This document shows positions 44,114 through 52,055 of a stretch of DNA of 64,000 nt, in pieces (the first letter of the stretch is position 1; each line of letters starts with the position of its first letter). This DNA is from Raineyella sp044508675 (GTDB lineage: Bacteria > Actinomycetota > Actinomycetes > Propionibacteriales > Propionibacteriaceae). The stretch covers positions 1 to 64,000 of the forward strand of contig JBIQHF010000009.1 of NCBI GenBank assembly GCA_044508675.1, in the 5' to 3' direction. A program made the position numbers and the translations under genes. Under the pieces are notes generated by a model. It searched no databases, was not told the origin of the DNA, and worked only from the letters and a program-made list of their open reading frames with translations.

Positions 44114-47032
44114 ATGTCCCCCACCCGCGACGCGCCCACACCGGTGGGTGCCAGGCCACCGCAGGAGGCGGTGATCTTCGACCTGGACGGGGTCGTGACC
44201 GACACGGCGACCATGGGCTCCGCCGCCGAGCAGGGGTTACGGGTGTTCCCAGGCGCAGTGGACCTGCTGCGTCGGCTGCGGGCTGGTGGGGTGCCGGTGG
44301 GTCTGGTGACCGCCAGCCACAACGCCGAGCAGGTGCTCACTGCGGCGGGGCTGGGCGAGCTCTTCGACGTTGTCGTGGACGGCGGCCAGGCCGAAGAGGT
44401 CGGCCTGCCGGACGAACCCGGCCCCGCCATGTTCCGGCGGGCGGCCGAACTGCTCGGCGTCGATCCCACCCGGGTGGCGGTGGTCGAGGACACCGCGGCC
44501 GGAGTGCGTGCCGCCAAGGCCGCGGGGTTCGGCCTGGTGGCCGGCGTGGACCGGACCGGCGAGCGTGCCGGGCTCGACGCCGCCGGGGCCGACATCGTCG
44601 TCGCCGATGTCTCCGAGCTGGACCTCGGAGCTCTTCGCACCGCTCCCTGGACACTGGTCTATGAGGGATTCGACCCGGCCCACGAAGCCCACCGCGAGGC
44701 GCTGACCGTGCTGGGCAACGGCTATCTCGGCACCCGCGGCGCGACTCCGGAGCGCGCCGCGGACGGGATCCATTACCCCGGCACCTACCTGGCCGGGGTG
44801 TACAACCGGCTGGTTTCCACCGTGCACGAGCGGCAGGTGGAGGACGAGCACCTGGTGAACGCCCCCAACTGGCTGGTCCTGGACCTTCGCCTCGATGAGG
44901 GTTCGTGGTGGTCCGACGGCGGCCTGACCGTCACCGAGGAGCGCCGCGAGCTGGACCTCCGCCGCGGCGTCCTCACCCGCACCGCGCAGCTCACCGACCC
45001 CGCCGGGCGGCGGCTGCACCTCACCCAGCGGCGCCTGGTGTCGATGGCCCGCCCGCACCTGGCTGTCCTGGAGACCACACTGGTGGCGCAGGGCTGGACC
45101 GGCCCGGTCAGCGTCCGGTCAGGGATCGATGCCGGGGTGGTCAACGCCAATGTGGCCGAGTACCGGGCACTCGAAACCCGTCACCTGCGGACCCTCAGCG
45201 CCGACACGCTCGATGACGGCACGCTCCTGGTGGAGGTGGAGACCACGCAGAGCCGGATACGCATCGCCACCGCGGCCTGCACGACCGTCACCGGCAGACC
45301 GGGTGCTGCCGACCCTGTGCCGGAGAGCGTCGGGGACCGCCACGGCCAGCTCTTCCAGGTCCTCATGCGGGACGGAGTGGCCGTGACGGTCGACAAGACG
45401 GTGGCGGTGTTCACCTCCAAGGACCGGGCGATCGCCTCCCCGGCCCTGGCTGCAGTCGGGGAGCTGGGATGGGCACCCGGAGGGTTCACCGACCTGCTGC
45501 CCGCACACGAGGAGGCCTGGGCGCGGCTGTGGGATCGCTTCGGCATCGCCCTGGACACCGACCGGCAGACCCAGCTGGTGCTCAACCTGCACGTGTTCCA
45601 CCTGCTGCAGTCCGTCTCGGGGCTTACCGCTGGTATCGATGCCGGCGTGCCCGCGCGGGGCCTGCACGGGGAGGGCTATCGCGGGCACGTGTTCTGGGAC
45701 GAGCTGTTCGTCCTGCCGGTGCTGACGGCTCACCAGCCCTGGGTGTCCAGGGCGCTGCTGGACTACCGGCACCGGCGGCTGGACGCCGCCCGCCGCGCCG
45801 CCACCGACACCGGCCACCCCGGGGCGATGTTCCCGTGGCAGAGCGGTAGCGACGGCCGGGAGGAGACCCCGGTGATGCTGTTCAACCTCCGCTCGGGGCG
45901 GTGGATGCCGGACAACTCGCGCCGCCAGCGCCACGTCGGGCTGGCCGTGGCCTACAACGCCTGGCAGTACTACCAGACCACCGGGGACGTGGCCTGGCTG
46001 GCCCACCGCGGCGCCGACCTCATCATCGAGGTCACCCGGTACGTCACCTCCCTGGCCACCTACGAGGCCACGGAGGACCGGTTCCACCTCGCCGGCGTGA
46101 TGGGACCGGATGAATACCATGACGGCTACCCCGACGCCCCCGGTCAGGGACTGGTCGACAATGCCTACACCAACGTGCTCACCGCCTGGCTCTGCGCCCG
46201 CTCGCTCGAAACCCTCCGGGTCACCCACGGCCAGGACTGCGACGAGCTGCGGGCGCGGCTCGGCATCCGCGCCGACGAGATCCCACGGTGGGAGCACCTC
46301 TCCCGGCGTATGGCCGTGCCCTTCCACGACGGCGTGATCTCCCAGTTCGCCGGCTACGAGGACCTCGCGGAGCTGGACTGGGTGTCCTACCGCAACCGCT
46401 ACGGCAACATCGGTCGCCTGGACCTGATCCTCGAAGCCGAAGGAGACACCACCAACCGATACAAGCTCGCCAAACAAGCCGACGTCCTTATGCTGCTCTA
46501 CCTCCTGGGGCCCACAGAACTGCTGGCCACCCTGGAGCGGCTCGGCTGTCCCGCAGACCTCGACCTGATGCGGCGCACGGTGGACTACTACCTCGCCCGC
46601 ACCGCCCACGGTTCGACCCTGAGTCGGGTGGTGCACGCCTCCGTGCTGGCCCGGATGGATCCGCTGCGATCCTGGTCCACGTTCCGCGAGGCCCTGACCG
46701 CCGACTTGGACGACACCCAGGGCGGCACCACCGGAGAGGGCATCCACCTCGGTGCGATGGCCGCCACCATCGACATCGTCACCCGCTCCTTCGCCGGGCA
46801 GCGCACCGAGGACGACACCGTCGTCTTCGACCCTAACCTCCCACAGGGACTCGGTTCGGTGCGCTTCGGCATCGTGCACCGCGGCCAACGCCTGCGCGTA
46901 GAGCTCGACCAGGACTCCTTGACCGTGACGGCCGAGCCGTGCGCCACCAACCCCCGGGTCCGGGTCCGCCTGGGTGACCGATCCTTCACGGTTCCCGCGG
47001 GGGGCTCGGTCACCATCGGGGGTGGGCGGTGA
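44114..47032 (+). CDS. Fused beta-phosphoglucomutase-GH65 disaccharide phosphorylase
   Basis: The 972-aa protein joins a HAD mutase (residues 1-180; FDLDGVVTDTATMG, TASHNAEQ, VVEDTAAGVRAAK) to a complete GH65 phosphorylase (residues 185-972). Phosphorolysis of a disaccharide and isomerisation of its beta-glucose 1-phosphate could thus occur in one polypeptide. The general-acid Glu is in MGPDEYHDG, and KLAKQADVLMLL marks the phosphate region. The HAD part lacks much of the cap domain, so its mutase activity is less certain. It follows the YHS gene by 48 bp and is a paralogue of the split pair at 19808-23120. Confidence 0.92.
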   Translation: MSPTRDAPTPVGARPPQEAVIFDLDGVVTDTATMGSAAEQGLRVFPGAVDLLRRLRAGGVPVGLVTASHNAEQVLTAAGLGELFDVVVDGGQAEEVGLPDEPGPAMFRRAAELLGVDPTRVAVVEDTAAGVRAAKAAGFGLVAGVDRTGERAGLDAAGADIVVADVSELDLGALRTAPWTLVYEGFDPAHEAHREALTVLGNGYLGTRGATPERAADGIHYPGTYLAGVYNRLVSTVHERQVEDEHLVNAPNWLVLDLRLDEGSWWSDGGLTVTEERRELDLRRGVLTRTAQLTDPAGRRLHLTQRRLVSMARPHLAVLETTLVAQGWTGPVSVRSGIDAGVVNANVAEYRALETRHLRTLSADTLDDGTLLVEVETTQSRIRIATAACTTVTGRPGAADPVPESVGDRHGQLFQVLMRDGVAVTVDKTVAVFTSKDRAIASPALAAVGELGWAPGGFTDLLPAHEEAWARLWDRFGIALDTDRQTQLVLNLHVFHLLQSVSGLTAGIDAGVPARGLHGEGYRGHVFWDELFVLPVLTAHQPWVSRALLDYRHRRLDAARRAATDTGHPGAMFPWQSGSDGREETPVMLFNLRSGRWMPDNSRRQRHVGLAVAYNAWQYYQTTGDVAWLAHRGADLIIEVTRYVTSLATYEATEDRFHLAGVMGPDEYHDGYPDAPGQGLVDNAYTNVLTAWLCARSLETLRVTHGQDCDELRARLGIRADEIPRWEHLSRRMAVPFHDGVISQFAGYEDLAELDWVSYRNRYGNIGRLDLILEAEGDTTNRYKLAKQADVLMLLYLLGPTELLATLERLGCPADLDLMRRTVDYYLARTAHGSTLSRVVHASVLARMDPLRSWSTFREALTADLDDTQGGTTGEGIHLGAMAATIDIVTRSFAGQRTEDDTVVFDPNLPQGLGSVRFGIVHRGQRLRVELDQDSLTVTAEPCATNPRVRVRLGDRSFTVPAGGSVTIGGGR

Positions 47033-47103
47033 GCGCGCCTCCGGGTCCAGCGCCGGCAGGGCGAGGAAGGCCCCTTGCTGTTCGGTCCGGTTCGATCAAC
47101 GGC

Positions 47104-48249
47104 CTACCGTGGCGTTGAGGGACGGGTGGAGTTGGCGGGCGGAAGCGTGATCGTGAACCGCGCGCCCTGGCCGGGGCCGTCGCTGTGGCCGACCAGGGTC
47201 CCCTGGTGGGCTTCGACAATGGCCCGGGCGATGGTCAGACCGAGGCCCGATCCGGAGCTGCCCGGCCCCTTCGTGAAGCGGCGGAAGATGCTGTCGGCCT
47301 CGGTCGGGGGGAAGCCGTCTCCGGTGTCGCTCACGGCGATCACCGCGGCCGCGCTCTTTCTGGTGTCGCTCGGTTGTGCCGTCACTGTCACGGTGCCCCC
47401 GGGCGGAGTGTGGTGCAGGGCGTTGTCGAGCAGGCAGCCCAGCGCTTCGTTGATCCGGTCGGGGTCGACCAGTACAGACGGGATGGCGGGCTGGATGGTC
47501 GCCTCGAGATGGATGCCGGCGGCCCGGAACCGTTCCCGGTGCGCGGCGAGGGCACTCTCCAGCAGGGCGGGGACTGCGGAGGGTTCGACGCTGAGGAGCA
47601 GTTGGCGTTCTTCGGCCCGGGAGACGACTTCGAGGTCGGCGACGAGGCGTCGCAGCCGGGCACTCTGGGTAGTCAGGGTCTCCAGGGTCAGGTCGTCAGG
47701 GGGCAGGACGTGTTCGCGTACGGCTTCCAGGGTGGCTTCGATCGAGGCGATCGGCGTGCGGAGTTGGTGGGCCAGCTCCGCAGTGAGCTCGCGTCGGGTG
47801 GTTTCGGTGGTCTGCAGCCGTCCGGCGAGTTCGTTCAGCGAGGCTGCGAGGGTGGCGAGCTCGGGTCCCATGCCCGGGTCGAGGACGCGCGCGTCGAGGT
47901 GTCCGTCGGCCAGGTGACGACTGGTCTCGGCGGCGTCGCCCACGGCTGCCGCGAGTCGCCGGGCCACGAGCCAGCTGATCGAAGAGGCCGTGAGTACGGC
48001 GATGACCACGCCGGCGCCGACCGATACGAGAATGGCCTGGTCGAGGGCCTGTCCGATGTGCTGCAGCAGTCCGGCATCGAGGGGGTCGCCGGCCCTGCGC
48101 AGGTGCAGCTGGAACACCATCGGTGCGACGAGCAGCACGGTCACGACGACGGTGCCGGCCCCGGCCAGGATGACCAGCAGGTTGTTGAGCAGGAGTCGGG
48201 GAGCCAGCCCGAGTCGGGTCAGCCTGGCGTGGGGTCGCCGGCGGGTCAT
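47104..48249 (-). CDS. Sensor histidine kinase of the copper island
   Basis: The 381-aa kinase has two helices (about residues 20-45 and 72-92) around a short extracytoplasmic sensor loop, a HAMP linker, the H-box ELAHQLRTPIAS, LLDNALHHTPP and GSGLGLTIARAI. The sensor loop is only about 25 residues, which suggests it reads membrane or protein signals, perhaps through the upstream PepSY or SHOCT proteins. It overlaps the regulator gene by 4 nt. Confidence 0.9.
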   Translation of the reverse strand: MTRRRPHARLTRLGLAPRLLLNNLLVILAGAGTVVVTVLLVAPMVFQLHLRRAGDPLDAGLLQHIGQALDQAILVSVGAGVVIAVLTASSISWLVARRLAAAVGDAAETSRHLADGHLDARVLDPGMGPELATLAASLNELAGRLQTTETTRRELTAELAHQLRTPIASIEATLEAVREHVLPPDDLTLETLTTQSARLRRLVADLEVVSRAEERQLLLSVEPSAVPALLESALAAHRERFRAAGIHLEATIQPAIPSVLVDPDRINEALGCLLDNALHHTPPGGTVTVTAQPSDTRKSAAAVIAVSDTGDGFPPTEADSIFRRFTKGPGSSGSGLGLTIARAIVEAHQGTLVGHSDGPGQGARFTITLPPANSTRPSTPR

Positions 48250-48965
48250 CCCGGACCCATGCGGTAGCCGATCCCGCGGATGGTGAGCACGTAGCGCGGA
48301 TCCCGTGGGTCGTCGCCCAGCTTGCGGCGCAGGTGGCCCACGTGGATGTCGACCAGGTGCTCATCACCGGGTGCGGAGCCCACCGGGCCCTCCCAGACCC
48401 GGTCCAGCAACTGGGGCCGGGTGAACACCACCCGAGGAGCACTGCTCAGCGTCTCCAGGAGCTCGTACTCGGTGCGGGTCAGGGCGACCACCGACCCGCC
48501 CACGCGAACCTCGCGGGCGGGCACGTCCACGACGAGCTGCCCGAAGACGCGCGTCTCCGTGCCCGCCGGCGATGTGGTGTCCGATCCCGGGGTGCGGGGG
48601 CGTCGCAGAAGCGTACGGATCCGTGCGACCAGCGCGCGGGGTGAGAAGGGTTTGATGACGTAGTCGTCGGCACCGACGGCGAGCCCGATCAGCATGTCCA
48701 CCTCATCGGCGCGTGCGGTCAGCATCAGGATGTAGCACGTGCTGAAGGTACGCAGGCGTCGGCACACCTCGATGCCGTCCATGCCGGGCAGGCCCAGGTC
48801 GAGCACGACGACGTCGGGTTCGGACTCCCGCGCAAGGGTGAGGGCGGTCTCCCCGTCGGCGGCGGTCCGGACCTCGAAGCCCTCCTTGGCCAAGTAGCCC
48901 TCGACGACCCGTACGATGCTGGGTTCATCGTCGACGACCAACGCGCTCAGCATCTTCTCTGCCAC
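48246..48965 (-). CDS. OmpR-family response regulator of the copper island
   Basis: The 239-aa product has a receiver domain (DDE pocket, Asp in VVVLDLGLPGMDG, Lys in VIKPFSP) and a winged helix (EHLVDIHVGHLRRKLGDD). The GTG at 48965 follows GAGGAGG by 7 nt and overlaps the PepSY-gene stop by one base. OmpR-type dimers bind direct repeats about 11 bp apart, so it is the natural candidate to bind the six CTTSAC boxes around it. Confidence 0.92.
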   Translation of the reverse strand: MAEKMLSALVVDDEPSIVRVVEGYLAKEGFEVRTAADGETALTLARESEPDVVVLDLGLPGMDGIEVCRRLRTFSTCYILMLTARADEVDMLIGLAVGADDYVIKPFSPRALVARIRTLLRRPRTPGSDTTSPAGTETRVFGQLVVDVPAREVRVGGSVVALTRTEYELLETLSSAPRVVFTRPQLLDRVWEGPVGSAPGDEHLVDIHVGHLRRKLGDDPRDPRYVLTIRGIGYRMGPG

Positions 48966-49663
48966 TAGGCGTCCTCCTCTGCAAGGAACTGGCCATGCCA
49001 CGTGTGGTACCAGACCGCGCCCGTGGTGGCATTCACCGACAGCATGCCCACCTTCTTCCCATTCGAGGTGGTGTCGATCGTGTAGTAGCCGGGATACGCC
49101 TCGGGGGTGCCCGCCGTCTGGCCGGCTGCGTTGACCTGCAACCAACCGTTGGCGATGGTCACTGCCTGGTCGGCGGAAACCCTAGCCGCGCGGTTACCGG
49201 TATTCCACATCATGGCAGGCCCGTACTCGGTGAGGACCGCACCGGTGGCCGGATCGACGAGCACCTCCGTCGTGGGGGCACCCGAGGTGTCCTTCAGCTC
49301 CACGTAGAAGTTGTTGGTGAATTGCATCACCTCACCCGGATGCAGCCCGTTGGAAGCGGCGGCCTGGGTGGCTCGGGCGCGGGCCTGGGCGATCGTCTCG
49401 ACCAGGACGCCGTCGCCGTTCAGCCACACGTGGCCGCCCATCATGCCGCCGGACGGGCCACCGACCTGCCCGGGACCACCGGGACCCATCATCGGGGTGC
49501 CGCCGCCGGACCACTGCGGGGCGATGCCACCCGCCGGCGCGACGAGCCGCGCGAACCCCCACGGCGCGAAAGCCACCGAACCGATCAGCAGCAGGCCTGC
49601 GACGGCCAGTACCACCCAGGCCAGCCACCGCGGCCCGAGCCGTGTCAGAGGCTTCCTGGTCAT
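48965..49663 (-). CDS. Membrane-anchored PepSY-like Met-rich protein
   Basis: The 232-aa product has one N-terminal helix (WLAWVVLAVAGLLLIGSVAF), a Gly/Met-rich stretch (PMMGPGGPGQVGGPSGGMMG), and two PepSY-like repeats (ARARATQAAASNGL and DQAVTIANGWLQ starts). It should face outside. PepSY modules often tune kinases or proteases, and the Met-rich part could hold copper. It lies between a SHOCT gene (4-nt overlap) and the regulator gene. Confidence 0.75.
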   Translation of the reverse strand: MTRKPLTRLGPRWLAWVVLAVAGLLLIGSVAFAPWGFARLVAPAGGIAPQWSGGGTPMMGPGGPGQVGGPSGGMMGGHVWLNGDGVLVETIAQARARATQAAASNGLHPGEVMQFTNNFYVELKDTSGAPTTEVLVDPATGAVLTEYGPAMMWNTGNRAARVSADQAVTIANGWLQVNAAGQTAGTPEAYPGYYTIDTTSNGKKVGMLSVNATTGAVWYHTWHGQFLAEEDA

Positions 49664-49929
49664 CGTCGTTCCCCTCGAGCGGACGCCAGCGCGGCACGCT
49701 GCGTCTGGTAGGTCTCCAGGTCGATTTCGCCGCGCGCGAAGCGACGGTCCAGGATCTCCTCGGGAGTCTCCGGTGCGGGCTGCGGGGATCCGCCCTCCTG
49801 CCGGCGCGCCGGCAGGAGCCGGGTCACCGCCCATGCGATGAGCGCGATCAAGACGACCCAGAACAGGACCATCCCGATCATGGCGCCCCAGCCCATGGCG
49901 CCCCACCCCATTCCGCCCCAACCCATCAT
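49660..49929 (-). CDS. Met/Trp-rich SHOCT membrane protein 1
   Basis: The 89-aa product begins MMGWGGMGWGAMGWGAM, three near-perfect MGWG units, then one helix (MVLFWVVLIALIAWAV) and a C-terminal SHOCT motif (EEILDRRFARGEIDLETYQT). Arg residues after the helix predict the Met/Trp tail is outside. Met and Trp form the Cu(I) site of CusF, so copper binding is a fair guess. AGGAGG precedes the ATG at 49929. It starts the operon SHOCT-PepSY-regulator-kinase. Confidence 0.8.
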   Translation of the reverse strand: MMGWGGMGWGAMGWGAMIGMVLFWVVLIALIAWAVTRLLPARRQEGGSPQPAPETPEEILDRRFARGEIDLETYQTQRAALASARGERR

Positions 49930-50040
49930 GATCTTCCTCCTGGTTGTAGGGACGATCAGTCGACCGCCCGATGTCTTCCAGCTTCCCCGCGGCCGATAAT
50001 GATCCAGGTGGGGGCAAAGTAAAGATCTCCCGTAGATCAC
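49930..50040 (-). repeat. Promoter/leader copy A, duplicated at 50483-50600
   Basis: By eye about 70% of bases match copy B over roughly 105 bp, including GTCTTCCAGC, ACCGCCC, TAATGATC and GGCAAAGTAAAGA. Both copies precede MMG-starting SHOCT genes, which points to duplication of promoter plus gene. Confidence 0.65.
50019..50035 (-). promoter_or_regulatory. CTTSAC box 3 (CTACGG-N5-CTTTAC)
   Basis: On the minus strand CTACGG (50035-50030) and CTTTAC (50024-50019) are 11 bp apart. TTTACT of this box stands 17 bp before an ATTATC -10, so it overlaps the -35. Confidence 0.45.
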
Positions 50041-50089
50041 TGCCCGGGATGCACGTACGGCAGGTCCCGGGGCAGTGCTCGGCGAGCAA

Positions 50090-50482
50090 TCAGGCGGCAC
50101 GCCCGTACGGTACAGCTGCATCCTCCGGTCCGAGGTAGGGCATCCCCGCGGTCGGGTCGATGCCCTGGGTCCGGACGGTTCGCAGAGTGGTCACGCGGTC
50201 GCGGTAGTCCTCCGGGGTGATCTCGCCCGAAGCGAGGCGTGCGGCGAGCACCCTCATGGCCTCGTCCTCCGCGCTCGTTCCGGCGGCCAACTGGGTGTCG
50301 TACGACGCAGGCGCAGGGGTGTGGCTGTCACCGCGGCCCTCGGAAGGTGCAGTGAACAGCGAGACCCCATCGTTGGCCCGCCACCTGAGATAGACAAGTG
50401 CGGCGATGATGAGCAGGGCCAGGATGAACACGATGGGGCCGGCGAACACGCCGCCCCATCCCATGCCGCCGTGTCCCATCAT
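50090..50482 (-). CDS. SHOCT membrane protein 2
   Basis: The 130-aa product begins MMGHGGMGWGGV, has one helix (AGPIVFILALLIIAALVYL) and a SHOCT motif (MRVLAARLASGEITPEDYRD). It is a diverged paralogue of the gene at 49660, with its own promoter copy and an extra C-terminal tail. AGGAGGAAT precedes the ATG at 50482. The His and Met near the N-terminus may bind metal outside the membrane. Confidence 0.8.
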   Translation of the reverse strand: MMGHGGMGWGGVFAGPIVFILALLIIAALVYLRWRANDGVSLFTAPSEGRGDSHTPAPASYDTQLAAGTSAEDEAMRVLAARLASGEITPEDYRDRVTTLRTVRTQGIDPTAGMPYLGPEDAAVPYGRAA

Positions 50483-50600
50483 GGTATTCCTCCTTGTTTC
50501 AAGGGGCGATCACTCAACCGCCCGTTTGTCTTCCAGCCTGGCAGCAGCTGGTAATGATCTCGGTGGCGGCAAAGTAAAGACTTCCGCAAGATTTCGGCAG
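50483..50600 (-). repeat. Promoter/leader copy B
   Basis: The duplicate of 49930-50040; see that entry for the shared blocks. Confidence 0.6.
50574..50590 (-). promoter_or_regulatory. CTTSAC box 4 (CTTGCG-N5-CTTTAC)
   Basis: CTTGCG (50590-50585) and CTTTAC (50579-50574) are 11 bp apart. TTTACT stands 17 bp before ATTACC. Confidence 0.5.
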
Positions 50601-50768
50601 CACTCAGACGTCCATCGCGTCGGGTGCCATTCCAGACCTCCGGATCCACCTGTCACGTCAGGCGGCGGGTGGTTTCCTTGAGCACAGTGGAGGCTAGGGG
50701 CAGGGCACCACGTTCACAATCCTGCTGCCACGACTTCGCCCTTGACACCGCACACGTGGGACCGCAGG

Positions 50769-50785
50769 CTTGCCCGGATCTTCAC
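50769..50785 (+). promoter_or_regulatory. CTTSAC box 5 (CTTGCC-N5-CTTCAC)
   Basis: CTTGCC at 50769 and CTTCAC at 50780 are 11 bp apart, 46 bp before the gene at 50831. Confidence 0.55.
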
Positions 50786-50830
50786 ATTTCCGACACCGCT
50801 TCAAGAAGGCGGGGTGTCACGCTGTCAGGC

Positions 50831-51235
50831 ATGGGAACAACAAGCGGAACGCTCCACGTCCCCCCGCTGCCGGCACCCCCGACGACGACTACGCCGCGAC
50901 GGACTGTGTGGACTACGATCACGGGACTGTTCGGCGCAATCAGCGGTTTGGCGCCCCACGTCCTCCACCACATCGGTCCCCTCGTGGGCACCGCCGTGGT
51001 GGCGGGTGCCGGTGGGACGGCCCTGTTCGCCGCGATCGGTTTCGTGGCATCCATCCCCATGCTCTGGAGGCTCAAGAAGCGCTTCGGCAGCTGGTTGGCC
51101 CCAGCCGTGGCGCTGGTCATCTTCGCGGCCATGTTCAGCCTCTCCACCTTCGTGATCGGTCCCGCGATCAGCGGAGGCAACGAGGCGCCACCGACAACGG
51201 TGACCAGTGCCGACCACGAGGCCCACCACGAGTGA
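50831..51235 (+). CDS. Small membrane protein with His-rich tail
   Basis: The 134-aa product has two or three hydrophobic helices (GPLVGTAVVAGAGGTALFAA, and LAPAVALVIFAAMFSLSTFV) and ends DHEAHHE. Similar proteins are common in actinobacterial metal-resistance loci but have no settled function. A metal-transport or sensing role is inferred. The ATG at 50831 has only a weak ribosome site. Confidence 0.7.
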   Translation: MGTTSGTLHVPPLPAPPTTTTPRRTVWTTITGLFGAISGLAPHVLHHIGPLVGTAVVAGAGGTALFAAIGFVASIPMLWRLKKRFGSWLAPAVALVIFAAMFSLSTFVIGPAISGGNEAPPTTVTSADHEAHHE

Positions 51236-51314
51236 CGGGCGTGGCTGTGCCTCCGGAACCAGGGCTGGTTCCACGCCGCTACGGAAGACAAAGAACGAGA
51301 AGGAGAGATTCCCG

Positions 51315-51578
51315 ATGTGTGACAACCACTCTGCGCAGGACCACGACGGCTGCTGCGGCGGGCATGGCCATCACCACGACCACACCCCTGGCCAAGTTAT
51401 CGCCGGTCTCGGCGATGAGGTGGTCACCTGCGCTGTCAAGGGCAACGACACCCTGAAGTCACAGGCCGAGAAGGCCGGGCTGGTCCGCAACTTCCGGGGC
51501 CAGACCTACTACTTCTGCTGCGGTCACTGTGCGGACCGGTTCGACGCCGAGCCCGCTGCGTATGCCGTCGTCTCGTAG
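51315..51578 (+). CDS. His/Cys-rich YHS-like metal-binding protein
   Basis: The 87-aa product starts with a metal-rich stretch (HDGCCGGHGHHHDH) and continues into a YHS-like domain, CAVKGNDTLKSQ then YYFCCGHCADRFDAEPAAYA. It should bind copper or a similar metal in the cytoplasm. AAGGAGAG precedes the ATG at 51315. It lies 79 bp after the small membrane-protein gene. Confidence 0.82.
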   Translation: MCDNHSAQDHDGCCGGHGHHHDHTPGQVIAGLGDEVVTCAVKGNDTLKSQAEKAGLVRNFRGQTYYFCCGHCADRFDAEPAAYAVVS

Positions 51579-51617
51579 CCGCACGTCGCTCTAGGAGGGC
51601 ATCCACCCACCAGACGC

Positions 51618-51658
51618 ACTGCACCCCCGGTCTGCGAACGCGAGGACCGGGGTGCAGT
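51618..51658. terminator. Terminator between the YHS-like gene and csoR
   Basis: ACTGCACCCCCGGTC (51618-51632) pairs with GACCGGGGTGCAGT (51645-51658) with one bulged C, followed by TGTTTCC. Confidence 0.75.
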
Positions 51659-51699
51659 TGTTTCCGTGGGGTCGGTCGTCTGCGGGGGCCGCTCCGCAC

Positions 51700-51990
51700 T
51701 TAGCTGCGCATGAGACGTGCGATGGCGTCCGAGGCCTCCTGTAGCTTCATGTGCCGGATCTCTCCCCCGGTCTCGACCGCATCCTCGACGCAGGTGGACA
51801 TGTGGTCCTGCAGCACGAGGAGTGCCACGTTGCGGAGGGCGTGGGACGCCGCCGTCACCTGGGTCAGGATCTCGATGCAGTAGGCGTCGTCCTCGATCAT
51901 GCGGCTGATCCCGCGGACCTGACCCTCGATGCGGCACAGCCGCAGGACCAGTGCCCTGCGTCTGGCATCGTCGGGCTTCCCGGCGGTCAT
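51700..51990 (-). CDS. csoR: Copper-sensing repressor CsoR
   Basis: CsoR releases DNA when Cu(I) binds. The 96-aa product has the Cu(I) ligands as Cys-His-Cys: AYCIEILTQV, then QDHMSTCV, the pattern that separates CsoR from RcnR or FrmR. AAAGGAGC precedes the ATG. It is downstream of the ATPase gene behind a hairpin, and two matching operators lie at 43802 and 54912. Confidence 0.93.
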   Translation of the reverse strand: MTAGKPDDARRRALVLRLCRIEGQVRGISRMIEDDAYCIEILTQVTAASHALRNVALLVLQDHMSTCVEDAVETGGEIRHMKLQEASDAIARLMRS

Positions 51991-52018
51991 GTCTGCTCCT
52001 TTTCCTGATGCGACAAGG

Positions 52019-52046
52019 GCGCCCGACCGGTCGGCCGGGCGCCCTC
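52019..52046 (-). terminator. Hairpin between the ATPase gene and csoR
   Basis: GGGCGCCCG (52019-52027) pairs with CGGGCGCCC (52038-52046); on the minus strand TTGTCGCATC follows. Confidence 0.55.
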
Positions 52047-52055
52047 GCGCACCGT

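Larger units (their letters stand above)
50483..50830. other. 348-bp divergent regulatory region
   Basis: I find no gene. It holds the leader copy B and CTTSAC box 4 for SHOCT 2 on the minus strand, and CTTSAC box 5 for the plus-strand gene at 50831. Confidence 0.6.

Noticed and set aside
45119..46888. 589-codon open frame antisense to the GH65 fusion
   Set aside because: The plus-strand frame carries complete catalytic motifs; the antisense product matches nothing.
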